NCBI GenBank assembly: GCA_963751395.1
Contig: CAVVUC010000001.1
Coordinates: 806,001 to 870,000, forward strand
Direction of reading: 5' to 3'
From: CAVVUC01 sp963751395
GTDB taxonomy: Bacteria; Verrucomicrobiota; Verrucomicrobiia; Chthoniobacterales; Chthoniobacteraceae
Length of the DNA: 64,000 nt
Position numbers and translations under genes: made by a program. This document shows, in pieces, positions 53,520-61,615 of the stretch. Within the stretch, counting starts at the first letter, position 1. Every line of letters begins with the position of its first letter. Under the pieces are notes generated by a model that did no database searches, was not told the origin of the DNA, and saw only the letters and a program-made list of their open reading frames with translations.

Positions 53520-53570
53520 CAGATTTCCTCGACCTGGGCGATGCTGGGGCCGCAGGCACCGCCCCGCTCG
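53520..53570 (+). repeat. Orphan PEP-CTERM tail sequence
   Basis: CCTCGACCTGGGCGATGCTG, GGGCCGCAGGCACCGCC repeats the core of the 52916-53007 copy almost exactly, again with the extra G residues, then stops. There is no gene attached. Confidence 0.6.
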
Positions 53571-53578
53571 TTTAAGGG

Positions 53579-54343
53579 TTACTTCCCTGTCGCGTCAGTT
53601 CGAGCCAGTTCCTTTTCCACGAGCGGATCGCGGGCCGCGCCGAGGTCGAGCGCTTTTTGGTAATGGCGCCGCGCGAGTTCGATGGGGGGCGAAGAACGTT
53701 TTAGATAAATCACGGCCAGATTGAAGTGGGCTTCGGCGTAATCGGGATCGAGTTCGAGCGCCCGCTGCAACTCGGATTCCGCGCCGTCGAACCAGCCTTT
53801 CCTGCCAATCGCGACGGCGAGATAGTTGTGGGCGCGCGGGTTTTTCGGATCGAGCAATACCGCCCGGCTCAGAGCCGCGAGCGCCGCGTCCGGTTTGTCC
53901 TGATCGTAATAAATAACGCCGAGAGTCAGCCAGGCGGGCGCTGCGTCCGGATCGATGCGCACCGCGCGCTTCAACAGTTTCTCGGCATCCTCGGAATTTT
54001 TCAGCCGATACTCGACCGAGCCGAGGTTGACGAGTCCCGTGAGATTGTCGGGCGCAAGGGCGAGAAGTTCTTTGAATCCTTTGCGGGCGGCAAGCATGTC
54101 TCCGTTGGAAAACGCGCTGAGCGCGGCATCGGCCGCTTGTTTTGCTTCTGCGGAAATGGCGGGAGAGGATTTTGGAACCGGCTCAGGCGCTGGTTCGGCG
54201 CTGGTGTGAGCAAGCACGGCCAAAAAAAGGACTGCGGACAAAATGCCGACAGGCGCTTTTTTCCGTGTGTCATTCTGAGCGGAGTTTCGGTCTGCCTTGA
54301 GACCGGAACGGAGTCGAAGAACCTCTAATCTCTTGCCTTTCAT
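53579..54343 (-). CDS. Exported TPR-repeat protein
   Basis: 254 residues. Residues about 30-50 form a signal-like core (VGILSAVLFLAVLAHTSA), then about five tetratricopeptide repeats (DNLTGLVNLGSVEYRLKNSE, AAPAWLTLGVIYYDQDKPDA, NPRAHNYLAVAIGRKGWFDG, YAEAHFNLAVIYLKRS). Such proteins are binding scaffolds. The first 29 codons are encoded by a palindromic repeat (54268-54435); the natural start may have been MTRKK-like, just before the hydrophobic core. The start ATG 54343 is therefore provisional. Confidence 0.8.
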   Translation of the reverse strand: MKGKRLEVLRLRSGLKADRNSAQNDTRKKAPVGILSAVLFLAVLAHTSAEPAPEPVPKSSPAISAEAKQAADAALSAFSNGDMLAARKGFKELLALAPDNLTGLVNLGSVEYRLKNSEDAEKLLKRAVRIDPDAAPAWLTLGVIYYDQDKPDAALAALSRAVLLDPKNPRAHNYLAVAIGRKGWFDGAESELQRALELDPDYAEAHFNLAVIYLKRSSPPIELARRHYQKALDLGAARDPLVEKELARTDATGK

Positions 54344-54435
54344 TTCATGCGTGCAATGGGAGGAAGCAAATTTAGAGTTTCTTCGACTGCGTTTCCTTCC
54401 GCAAAAGCCGGAAGGAAACTCCGCTCAGAATGACA
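54268..54435. repeat. 168-bp palindromic repeat covering the start of the TPR gene
   Basis: TGTCATTCTGAGCGGAGTTT (54268-54287) is the exact reverse complement of 54416-54435. Inside are GTTTCCTTCCG/CGGAAGGAAAC at about 54391-54419 and further complementary words. 'TGTCATTCTGAGCGGAG' repeats are a widespread intergenic family in many bacteria. Here the repeat supplies the present start codon and first 25-30 codons of the TPR protein. Confidence 0.8.
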
Positions 54436-54466
54436 GGCTTTGAATCTTGCAAACACACTCCAAGAT

Positions 54467-55282
54467 TTAGTTCTGAGCGCTGAGTTCACGCGATCGCTCG
54501 GTGGCGGCTCGCACGGCGCTGAGAAATGCCGCGCGCATCCCCGACTTTTCCAAAGCTTCCAGGCCCGCGATCGTCGTGCCGCCGGGACTGGTGACCTGGT
54601 CCCTGAGCTGGGCGGGATGGATGCCGGTTTTCAAAACCATTTCCGCTGCACCGACGACGGTCTGCGCCGCGAGTTGCAGGGCCAGTTCGCGGGGAAGGCC
54701 CATGAGAACGCCTCCGTCCGCGAGCGCTTCGATAACGCAGTAAACGTAAGCCGGTCCGCTGCCGCTGAGTCCGGTGACGGCATCGAGCAACGGCTCCTTC
54801 ACGCGCGAGATTTTTCCGACGGCTGCGAAGATTTTCTCCGTCAGCGCCGCGTCGCCCTCCGTCGCGCCATCGCCAAGCGCATAGGCAGCCGCGCCTTTGT
54901 GAACGAGGGCCGGTGTGTTCGGCATCACGCGGATCAACCGGGCCTTCGGTCCTGCGGCTTTTTGTAGTGCGGCAAGCGGCAGGCCGGCCACAATCGAGAT
55001 GACGAGTTTTCCGGCGAGGCTTTTCTTGATCTCCGCCAGCACATCGATCGCTTCGCCGGGTTTTACGCAAAGCAACAAAGCATCGGTGGTCTGAGCGAGT
55101 TTTGCGTTGGTCGCAAGCACCGTGACGCCACACTTGTCCGCGAGTGCTTTCGAGGCGTCGGCGTAGCGATCGGTGACAAAAATGCCGCTGCCCTCAAACG
55201 TGCCGGATTTCACCACGCCCTCGACGAGCGCGGTCGCCATTTTTCCGCAACCGATAAAACCGAGTTTCATGGAGATACTCAT
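54467..55282 (-). CDS. proC: Pyrroline-5-carboxylate reductase
   Basis: 271 residues from ATG 55282 (ATG 55270 is also possible). The Rossmann motif KLGFIGCGKMATALVEG opens the protein; LLLCVKPGEAIDVL and RLIRVMPNTPALVHKGAAAY follow; the C-terminal family signature is VTSPGGTTIAGLEALEKSGM. It reduces pyrroline-5-carboxylate to proline with NAD(P)H, the last step of proline synthesis. Ribosome-binding sequence is weak for either start. Confidence 0.95.
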   Translation of the reverse strand: MSISMKLGFIGCGKMATALVEGVVKSGTFEGSGIFVTDRYADASKALADKCGVTVLATNAKLAQTTDALLLCVKPGEAIDVLAEIKKSLAGKLVISIVAGLPLAALQKAAGPKARLIRVMPNTPALVHKGAAAYALGDGATEGDAALTEKIFAAVGKISRVKEPLLDAVTGLSGSGPAYVYCVIEALADGGVLMGLPRELALQLAAQTVVGAAEMVLKTGIHPAQLRDQVTSPGGTTIAGLEALEKSGMRAAFLSAVRAATERSRELSAQN

Positions 55283-55339
55283 AGTCGCGAGGTGTTCTGT
55301 TTGGAAACGGAATTCTCGCGCGCCGATCCTCCAATTTGT

Positions 55340-55462
55340 ACCGGCGCGTCGCCAACCGTCGTTGACTTCCAAAAAAGGTTGCGACGGTCGGAGACACGCC
55401 GCTACAACGAACGCCTGCGGCGGAGGGCGAGGAGCGAGCCGGTGCCTGCGGCCAGCATCGTG
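55340..55462 (-). repeat. PEP-CTERM tail copy with conserved flank
   Basis: On the minus strand the end reads MLAAGTGSLLALRRR, a PEP-CTERM tail. It is followed by CCGTCG-type inverted words (TTGCGACGGTC, then the ACGCCGCTACAACGAACGCC flank) that also follow the real PEP-CTERM gene at 56806-56880. The copy thus includes both tail and 3' flank, meaning a dispersed 3'-end repeat rather than chance similarity. Confidence 0.6.
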
Positions 55463-55464
55463 AC

Positions 55465-55860
55465 TTATTCCGGCGAAACCAGCGGAACCTTTGGAAAATA
55501 GGTGTGGTAACGCGCCGCATCTCGCGTGACAAGCGTCAGGCCGGAAACTTCCGCGTGTGCGCCGATGTAAAAATCTGGCAATGGCGCGATGCGCGTGCCG
55601 CCTGCCCGCCTGTATTGCACAAAGGCTTCCGCTGCACGCCAACCGGCGGAATACGGAAGGTCGAGCCATTGGAATATCTGCGGATGAAGCCAGAGATCGA
55701 GTTCGTGCCTCGTGGCAAAGGCGGGCGCAATCTCCGCATAGATCAGCACTTGATCTTGCGCCGCCGCCGCTCGCAATCGCGCTTCCGACCATGCCAGCCA
55801 GTTCGCATCGGCGGTGGCGATGTCGAGCAGCACATTGCTGTCGAAAAGAAAACCGCTCAT
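55465..55860 (-). CDS. vapC: VapC-type PIN-domain toxin
   Basis: 131 residues of a PIN ribonuclease: first Asp in FLFDSNVLLDIATAD, Glu in LIYAEIAPAF, and the later acidic pair in PDFYIGAHAEVSGLTLVTRD. VapC toxins cleave tRNA or rRNA and bind magnesium through these residues. It overlaps the antitoxin gene by four bases (ATGA), so the two are coupled. Confidence 0.88.
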   Translation of the reverse strand: MSGFLFDSNVLLDIATADANWLAWSEARLRAAAAQDQVLIYAEIAPAFATRHELDLWLHPQIFQWLDLPYSAGWRAAEAFVQYRRAGGTRIAPLPDFYIGAHAEVSGLTLVTRDAARYHTYFPKVPLVSPE

Positions 55861-56060
55861 GCCTCGCCGCGCGTCAAGGCCATGATCTCATCGGTGGTGA
55901 CTTTTTGCGTCGCCGCGCCACGGGCCTTCTGCAGCCACGCCTCCACCGGCGGCCCGCCATTGACGCTGCCCAACCGTTCCGCGAGCCAGTCGGCGATCTC
56001 CCGCTTCTGCGGCAAAGGCAACCGCTCGATTGCGGCTTCGATTTCCACTACATTGCTCAT
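55857..56060 (-). CDS. vapB: VapB-like antitoxin
   Basis: 67 residues: VVEIEAAIERLPLPQKREIA, DWLAERLGSVNGGPP, then WLQKARGAATQKVTTDEIMA. The N-terminal helical part resembles DUF2281-type antitoxins; the C-terminus should wrap the PIN toxin. Directly upstream of vapC, as in standard vapBC operons, which repress themselves. Confidence 0.78.
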   Translation of the reverse strand: MSNVVEIEAAIERLPLPQKREIADWLAERLGSVNGGPPVEAWLQKARGAATQKVTTDEIMALTRGEA

Positions 56061-56094
56061 GCGCGCATGGTAACGCGCGATGCGACAACTGGCA

Positions 56095-56155
56095 AGCTAC
56101 CCGCGCTTGCGGCGGCGGAGGGCGAGGAGCGAGCCGGTGCCTGCGGCCAGCATCG
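56095..56155 (-). repeat. PEP-CTERM tail copy
   Basis: The stretch CTTGCGGCGGCGGAGGGCGA..., read on the minus strand, is the MLAAGTGSLLALRRRR tail again. It lies between the VapBC and DUF433/DUF5615 modules with no attached gene. Confidence 0.55.
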
Positions 56156-56191
56156 CACAAGGTCAAGGAACCCTCGCTGATCGCCAATCCC

Positions 56192-56528
56192 TCAGCGCAC
56201 TTCTATTATTCGTTCACCTCTGGCAAGCAAACGCTCGATTTCCGGCAACATCGGCTCGAACCAGCGCAGCAGCGCCTTTCGCGAGCAATTGCCCACTCTT
56301 AGCCAGACGATCGGCGGCGCGGGCACCCTTTTGCTTTGCAGTGCGCGATGCGGAAAATCCTCGTCCTTCGTGATGAGCACTGCATCTCGTGCGAGGCAGA
56401 ATTCCCAGATCGGCGAATCTTCGGCGTGCCGCAATCCCTCATCCTCGACATGGTCAGCCTCGTGGCCGCGCTCCCCTTGGCAGCCTCGCAAGCGCCGGCG
56501 GCAACTGGGCATCCACGAGAAACCGCAT
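56192..56528 (-). pseudogene. DUF5615 PIN-like toxin, frameshifted
   Basis: From ATG 56528 the frame begins RFLVDAQLPPALARLPR, the correct start of DUF5615 proteins with its first acidic residue. A CCCC run (56473-56476 on the plus strand) then shifts it. In the next frame it continues GHEADHVEDEGLRHAEDSPI, AVLITKDEDFPHRAL and the normal end IERLLARGERIIEVR. Removing one base gives a complete protein of about 111 residues. Paired with DUF433 (start 3 bases downstream of that stop), this is a VapC45-like toxin module. It may be a homopolymer error rather than a dead gene. Confidence 0.75.
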
Positions 56529-56531
56529 TGC

Positions 56532-56744
56532 TCAGGACACGAGCACCGGATGATCGGCCTCAATCGCCGCGTATTCCAGACAGGCTTGGATGTCCTCCGC
56601 TTCGAGATAAGGATAATCCTCAAGGATTTCCTCACGGCTCACCCCCGCAGCCAGCAAATCCAAAACATCCTTCACACGGATGCGCATGCCGCGAATGCAC
56701 GGGCGCCCGCCGCATTGCTTGGGATTGAAAGTGATTCGATCCAT
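56532..56744 (-). CDS. DUF433 antitoxin
   Basis: 70 residues from ATG 56744: RITFNPKQCGGRPCIRGMRI, RVKDVLDLLAAGVSREEILE, DYPYLEAEDIQACLEYAA. The G-G-x-P-x-I-x-G-x-R-I start and the helix-turn-helix that follows define DUF433 (VapB45-like) antitoxins. It is followed after three bases by the DUF5615 partner, which fixes the pair as one operon. Confidence 0.88.
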   Translation of the reverse strand: MDRITFNPKQCGGRPCIRGMRIRVKDVLDLLAAGVSREEILEDYPYLEAEDIQACLEYAAIEADHPVLVS

Positions 56745-56861
56745 TTCGCGCAAGCTACGTGACCAGCTTGTGCATGTAAAGCGTTTAGCCCGATTTGCAG
56801 AGGCGTCCCTGACCGTCGCTGACTTGCAAAACAAAGCCAGCGACGGTGAGGAGTTTTGACG

Positions 56862-58236
56862 CTACAGCGAACGCCTGCGGCGGCGGACGGCGAGCAGCGA
56901 GGCGGTGCCTGCAGCCAGCATCACCCATGTCGAGGGCTCGGGCACCGGGTTGGCCGTGAGCACAAGACTATTCCCATTCCCACCGCCGCTGTAGCTGGCG
57001 GTGTAGGTGATCCCGTTGCTCACAATCGAAGCGCCATCGGGCAGGTTCGTAAACGTGCCGCCGATCGGGCTGGCGGACGTGTTGTCGATGACGGTAAAGG
57101 TCTGGCCGTCCAAGATGCCGGAGCCGTCCCCGAGGTCGTTGAATGAGAACAGCGCGCTCGAATCGATGCTGACTCCGTTGGCTACGACCGTGTCCGCCGC
57201 GCCGCTGGTGCTTTCCAGATCGAACACGAAGGTCGCATCGGAAAGCAGGCTCAACGTGGAAGTCGTCGTGAAGGTGCCGGGGCTGCTGCCGGGCGCAAGG
57301 AAGGCATCCGGGCCACCCGCGCCATCGCCGATGACGACCGCGCCCGTCGTGCTCCCCGTCCCGCTGAGCGTGCCTGCGTTGACGGTGACAGCACTTGTCA
57401 ACGAGCCTTGAACGGCAAGCGTGCCGGCGGTCACGGTGGTCAAGCCGGTGTAGCTGTTGGAGCCGGAGAGCACCCAAGTGCCCGCGCCTTGTTTGATCAC
57501 GGAGAGAACATTCGTGCCGGTTTCGCCGATAACCCCGCTGATGGTGTTGTCGTTTGTTGAGGCACCGCCCAAATACAGAGTCCGGGAGGTGGCAACAAGC
57601 GTCAAGCTGCCAGACACCGTGAGCGTGCTCCCAGCGGAACTGGAAATGTTGAGCCCGGGGTTGCCGGTGTCGAACAGGACGTTGCCTTGGATTTCATTGG
57701 TTCCATCCACGCTGTAGATGCCGCCGCCATCGAATGAGTTCGAGGAGACGCGCAGGGTGATGTTGTTGCCAAGTGTCACATTGCTGGAAAGCTGAAGAAC
57801 CCGGCTCCCGCCCTGCATGACAAATTCTTTCGTCCCGGTACCAAGGCCATCCGAGTTCGCGACCTTCAGCGTCCCGGCGTTCACGGTGACGTTTCCGGTG
57901 AAATTACTGCTGCCGGAAAGTGTCAGCGTTCCCGTGCCCACCTTGGTAAGCGCTCCATTGCTCATCGCGCCGCTGAACTCGGTCGTCTGATTGGTCGCGC
58001 CGATGCTGAGCGTCTTGCCGCCCGCATCGAGACTGCCGTTCCCGGACAGGCCGGCGAGATTGTAGGTGTTGTCCGAGGCGAGGAAAGAGAGCGTGCCCGT
58101 ATCGCTGCCGCTCGTGTTCAGAACGGAGGTGGCAAGCGCGTTCACGTTCGCCAACCCGAGCACTCCCGACTGAACGCGGGTTTGTCCCGTGTGGGTGTTC
58201 GCCGCCGAAAGAATCACGGTCCCGGTGCCGCTCTTG
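56862..58236 (-). pseudogene. PEP-CTERM protein with beta-strand repeats, 5' part lost at a group II intron
   Basis: The frame is open from the intron edge at 58236 to its stop. It encodes autotransporter-associated beta-strand repeats (GTGTLTLSGSNFTGNVTVN type; GAGTWVLSGSNSYTGLTTV) and a linker with SIDSSALFSFNDLGDGSG. It ends in the sorting tail VPEPSTWVMLAAGTASLLAV plus arginines. In a complete gene a signal peptide and further repeats precede this. Beyond 58236 the DNA is group II intron on the other strand, and no matching 5' part follows the intron, so the protein cannot be exported. Confidence 0.85.
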
Positions 58237-60175
58237 GTGCGCCCGTGAAGCGGGCGTCAACGCGGGTGGAAGTCCCGCCGGTGCAATTAGACGGTTCAGC
58301 ACCGCAGACCGTGCCAACTGCGTCGCCGCGAGGCGGGGTGGGGAGCAGGCATGGAGTCGAACCGGCAGGTCGCAATGCACAGATGAACCACATAAATGAG
58401 CCTCGAAAAACACTCCCGGCAGCCGAGCCTCTCAAGAGTGGGCGAAGGCCGCAGAGTCGAGACCCAGACCAACCGTCGTGGGTTTTGACAATGGACCGGC
58501 GGGGTCTGCGTGGGCGACATGTCGCGAAGTGACGCGCGGGTAAACGGGGAGATCTGTCATGGCGGGTAAGCAAGACTCAACTGGCGGCACAACCCCAACA
58601 AAGGGGAAGGCCGTGCAGGCCAGGACAGAAGTCGGAGGCGTTCGTAGTAGTGATAATCCCGTGCCGGACCTCTGGTTCGGGCAACCCGCGGGGGAGCGAA
58701 GGGACGCCACTTGTTCCGCAGGAGCGAAGCGCAGGGAAGGACGTGGTGACGGCCCGCGAGGGCTACCAGCACCCGAGAAAGTCCGGCAACTGCAAATCAC
58801 CCTGTATCGGAAAGCGAAGTCCAAGCCGGAATACCGGTTCTGGAGTCTATATGGAGAAGTGCAACGCGCCAACGTGCTGGCAGCAGCTTGGCGGCGCGTG
58901 AAAGCGAATGCAGGAGCGGCGGGGGTGGATGGAGTGAGCATCGAGGAACTCGCCGCCGATGCGCAGGTGGAAGCCGCGTGGCTGAACGCGCTGCAAGAGG
59001 AGCTTCACTGCAAAACGTACCGGCCCGCGCCGGTGCGCAGGGTGAAGATTCCCAAAGCCAGTGGAGGGTTTCGTGGGTTGGGGATTCCCACGGTGAAAGA
59101 CCGCGTGGTGCAGATGGCGGTGTATCTGGTGCTGATGCCGATCTTCGAGGCGGACTTCCATCCGCGCTCCTTCGGTTTTCGGCCCGGACGGGGCGCCCAC
59201 CAGGCGGTGGAGGTAATCCGGGAGGCATTGCGCATGGGCAAGACCGAGGTGGTCGATGCCGATCTGGGGCAATACTTCGACACGATCCCGCATCGGAAGC
59301 TGATGCGGCAGGTGGCCCGGCGGGTGAGCGACGGGATGATCCTGAAACTCATCAAAGCCTGGCTGCGCGCGCCGATCGTCGAGGAAGAGCAAGGCGGAGG
59401 CCGGAGGATGAAGGCCAACCCCTGTGGCACCCCGCAGGGCGGCGTCATCTCTCCCTTGCTGGCCAACATCTACCTTCATCCGCTGGATGAGGGCGTGAAT
59501 GAATGCCGGCAAAAGCCGCGGATGGTGCGGTATGCGGACGATCTGGTGATCCTCTGTCGGCCCGGAGAAGGAGAGGGGATGAAGGAGCGGCTGGCTCGGT
59601 GGCTGCAAAGCCGGGGGCTGGCCCTGAACGAAACCAAGACCCGAGTGCTCCAGAGCTGCGCGAGCGGCTTTGAGTTCCTGGGTTTCACCTTCCGCTGGCA
59701 GCAGTCGAAGAAGGGAACGCCGTATGTGCATACCGAGCCGAGCGCCGGCGCAGAGCAGGCGCTCCGGGACCGGGTGCGTGAACTCACCCGGCGTCCCACC
59801 ACCTGGAGAGCGACTGGCGAGGTTGTGCGCGAGATCAACCAAGTGACCCGTGGCTGGAGCAACTACTTTGCTTTGGCCCACCACCACCGGAGCTTCGGGC
59901 AGATGAATCACTTCATCGCCCACCGGCTGCGGCAATGGTTATGGCGCAAGCACGGGAATCCCTCGGGGAAATACCAGCGCTGGCCGGACCGCGAACTCTT
60001 CACCACGTATGGACTCTATCACCTGCCGGCGACGCTGGCGTAAGACATCGCAAACCGACAAAGGAACTCGGAAAGCCGGATGCGGGAAAACCGCCCGTCC
60101 GGTTTGATGAGGGGCGGGAAGCAGACGGTCACTGGCCCGCGGGCCTCTCAATCCGTCGCTTCCCGCCTACTCTAC
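58237..60175 (+). mobile_element. Group II intron with maturase gene
   Basis: The 5' end GTGCGCCCGTGAAGCGGGCG has the GTGYG start of group II introns. About 320 bases of ribozyme domains I-III precede the maturase start. Downstream, domain V (AGCCGGATGCGGGAAAACCG, about 60073-60106) and a domain VI stem (GGCGGGAAGC with GCTTCCCGCC) lead to a 3' end near TCTAC 60175. It runs opposite to the PEP-CTERM gene it joins, so it could not splice from that gene's message. The 3' boundary is approximate. Confidence 0.85.
58559..60043 (+). CDS. ltrA: Group II intron reverse transcriptase/maturase
   Basis: 494 residues. Reverse transcriptase blocks: GVDGVSIEELA, RRVKIPKASGGFRGLGIPTV, FRPGRGAHQAVEVI, GQYFDTIPHRKL, CGTPQGGVISPLLANIYLHP and catalytic MVRYADDLVILCR. 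A maturase domain X follows (VREINQVTRGWSNYFALAHH). The protein ends after domain X with no HNH endonuclease, so retrohoming would rely on nicked or single-stranded target. The gene looks intact. It helps the intron RNA splice and copies it into DNA. Confidence 0.93.
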   Translation: MAGKQDSTGGTTPTKGKAVQARTEVGGVRSSDNPVPDLWFGQPAGERRDATCSAGAKRREGRGDGPRGLPAPEKVRQLQITLYRKAKSKPEYRFWSLYGEVQRANVLAAAWRRVKANAGAAGVDGVSIEELAADAQVEAAWLNALQEELHCKTYRPAPVRRVKIPKASGGFRGLGIPTVKDRVVQMAVYLVLMPIFEADFHPRSFGFRPGRGAHQAVEVIREALRMGKTEVVDADLGQYFDTIPHRKLMRQVARRVSDGMILKLIKAWLRAPIVEEEQGGGRRMKANPCGTPQGGVISPLLANIYLHPLDEGVNECRQKPRMVRYADDLVILCRPGEGEGMKERLARWLQSRGLALNETKTRVLQSCASGFEFLGFTFRWQQSKKGTPYVHTEPSAGAEQALRDRVRELTRRPTTWRATGEVVREINQVTRGWSNYFALAHHHRSFGQMNHFIAHRLRQWLWRKHGNPSGKYQRWPDRELFTTYGLYHLPATLA

Positions 60176-60204
60176 ATCTAAAACCAGAGGTTTGGAGCCG
60201 GGAT

Positions 60205-61191
60205 TTATGAGCAGTTTGTCAGGACCGCCTCGGCGGCGGCCCAGCCTGAGAGCGCCGCTCCTTCGACCTGTGGTCCGGCGAAGGCGTCGCCAGCGAGCAC
60301 GAGCGGAGGAGACTTACTGACGATCACGCAGCGCTGTTCATCGACCCGCATCGGTTTGCTGTAACGCCAGCCGTGGACCTGAAACGTCCTGATGCCCGCG
60401 CCGAGCCACTCCGCCGCTGCGTCGAGCAGGCGACGGGCGCTCTCCTGCCGGTCACGATCCCAATGCTCCAAACTGAAGGCGTGCGTGGCGTGAATTGTGA
60501 CGGCTGGCTCTGCGGAGATTCCTTTCAACTGATTGTCCGCGATCCAGGCGATCAGGCCGTCGGCGGGCGCGAGACCGCCGGGAGGCGGAAGGTGCGATGG
60601 ACCATCGAGCACGGCCATGACGGCGAGGCAGCGCTCATATTCGATGGCGGCAAGACGCGCCCGCATTTGCGGCGGAAGAACGATGCCGCCCGCGTCCAGC
60701 ATCGCGAGCGACTGCGGCACCGGCGGCGTCAGTACCACGGCTTTGGCGGAGAAAATTTCGCCCGTCGTGATCTCCACGCTCCATCGATCCCCGGCGTGGC
60801 GCAAGGCGGCCACTTGCGTTTGCATGATGAGGTCGAGGCTGGCCGCCAGGTGCTTGGCCACGGAAGTCATCGCGGGTTTTCCCCGCCAGCGCACGTGACC
60901 ATCCGCGCCGCCTGCGAAGCCTCGGCACCATTCCTCGACTACACCGGCTTGCTGCGCCTGCTCCAGCATCGCGGCGAAACGCGGGTCGCGCGCGGTGATG
61001 AATTGCGCGCCATGATCGAACGTCGCCCCGTCAATCCGCCGGCTCGCGAGACGCCCGCCGACACCCCGGCCTTTGTCCAGAACGAGCGCGCGACGGCCCG
61101 CGCGCTGCACCTCCGTCGCCGCCGTCAACCCGGCCATTCCGGCACCGATGACCAGCACGTCCGCGTTTCGCTCCTCAGATATTTTCAGCAT
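60205..61191 (-). CDS. FAD-dependent amine-oxidase-like protein (renalase-like)
   Basis: 328 residues from ATG 61191. The N-terminal Rossmann motif VLVIGAGMAGLTAATEVQRA and RRALVLDKGRGVGGRLASRR bind FAD; DGATFDHGAQFITARDPRF is characteristic of the COG3380/renalase-like group. The closing stretch PLVLAGDAFAGPQVEGAALS is the second FAD contact. Substrate unknown. Renalase-type enzymes oxidise off-pathway NAD(P)H isomers, which is one possibility. It is a single gene ending just past the group II intron. Confidence 0.88.
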   Translation of the reverse strand: MLKISEERNADVLVIGAGMAGLTAATEVQRAGRRALVLDKGRGVGGRLASRRIDGATFDHGAQFITARDPRFAAMLEQAQQAGVVEEWCRGFAGGADGHVRWRGKPAMTSVAKHLAASLDLIMQTQVAALRHAGDRWSVEITTGEIFSAKAVVLTPPVPQSLAMLDAGGIVLPPQMRARLAAIEYERCLAVMAVLDGPSHLPPPGGLAPADGLIAWIADNQLKGISAEPAVTIHATHAFSLEHWDRDRQESARRLLDAAAEWLGAGIRTFQVHGWRYSKPMRVDEQRCVIVSKSPPLVLAGDAFAGPQVEGAALSGWAAAEAVLTNCS

Positions 61192-61328
61192 GCGGATTAT
61201 GTTTGATACAATCCGAGCAGGACGCAACCCAAAGCGCAGGTCAGGCATCGCTGCCGGGATGGCTTCTTCATGCCCGGCTTGCACTTATACCAACTCCCGA
61301 AAATACTCGAACATTGCAGGGTGAAAAT

Positions 61329-61494
61329 GGGTGGCGCACGCGCCCTCGCGTGCTGGCTTGCGCGCCCCCGCGCAAGCCTTCCAAAGCCAGCACGCGCAGC
61401 GTCCAACATCATGGATGCGAGCGGCTTTGCCGGGATCAAACGAGGTGTCCCGCGAGGGCGCGGGACACTGCACGCGGGGGCGCGTGCGCTACCC
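61329..61494. repeat. 166-bp palindromic element, sister of 4502-4644
   Basis: GGGTGGCGCACGCGCC (61329-61344) and GGCGCGTGCGCTACCC (61479-61494) form imperfect terminal inverted repeats. Internal hairpins include the TGCTGGCTTGCGCG side and GTGTCCCGCG/CGCGGGACAC. Outer motif and two-hairpin plan match the element at 4502-4644. This copy is intergenic, upstream of the DoxX-like gene. Confidence 0.7.
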
Positions 61495-61615
61495 ATGCAG
61501 AGGCCGTTTATTTTCAAGAAACGGTATTAATCCCAGATCCGGCGCTCCGATCCACTTTCTAAACACGCATCCTCGACGGAGCGCAAAAGCTGGCCTAGTA
61601 GTGCAGCGATAACCG

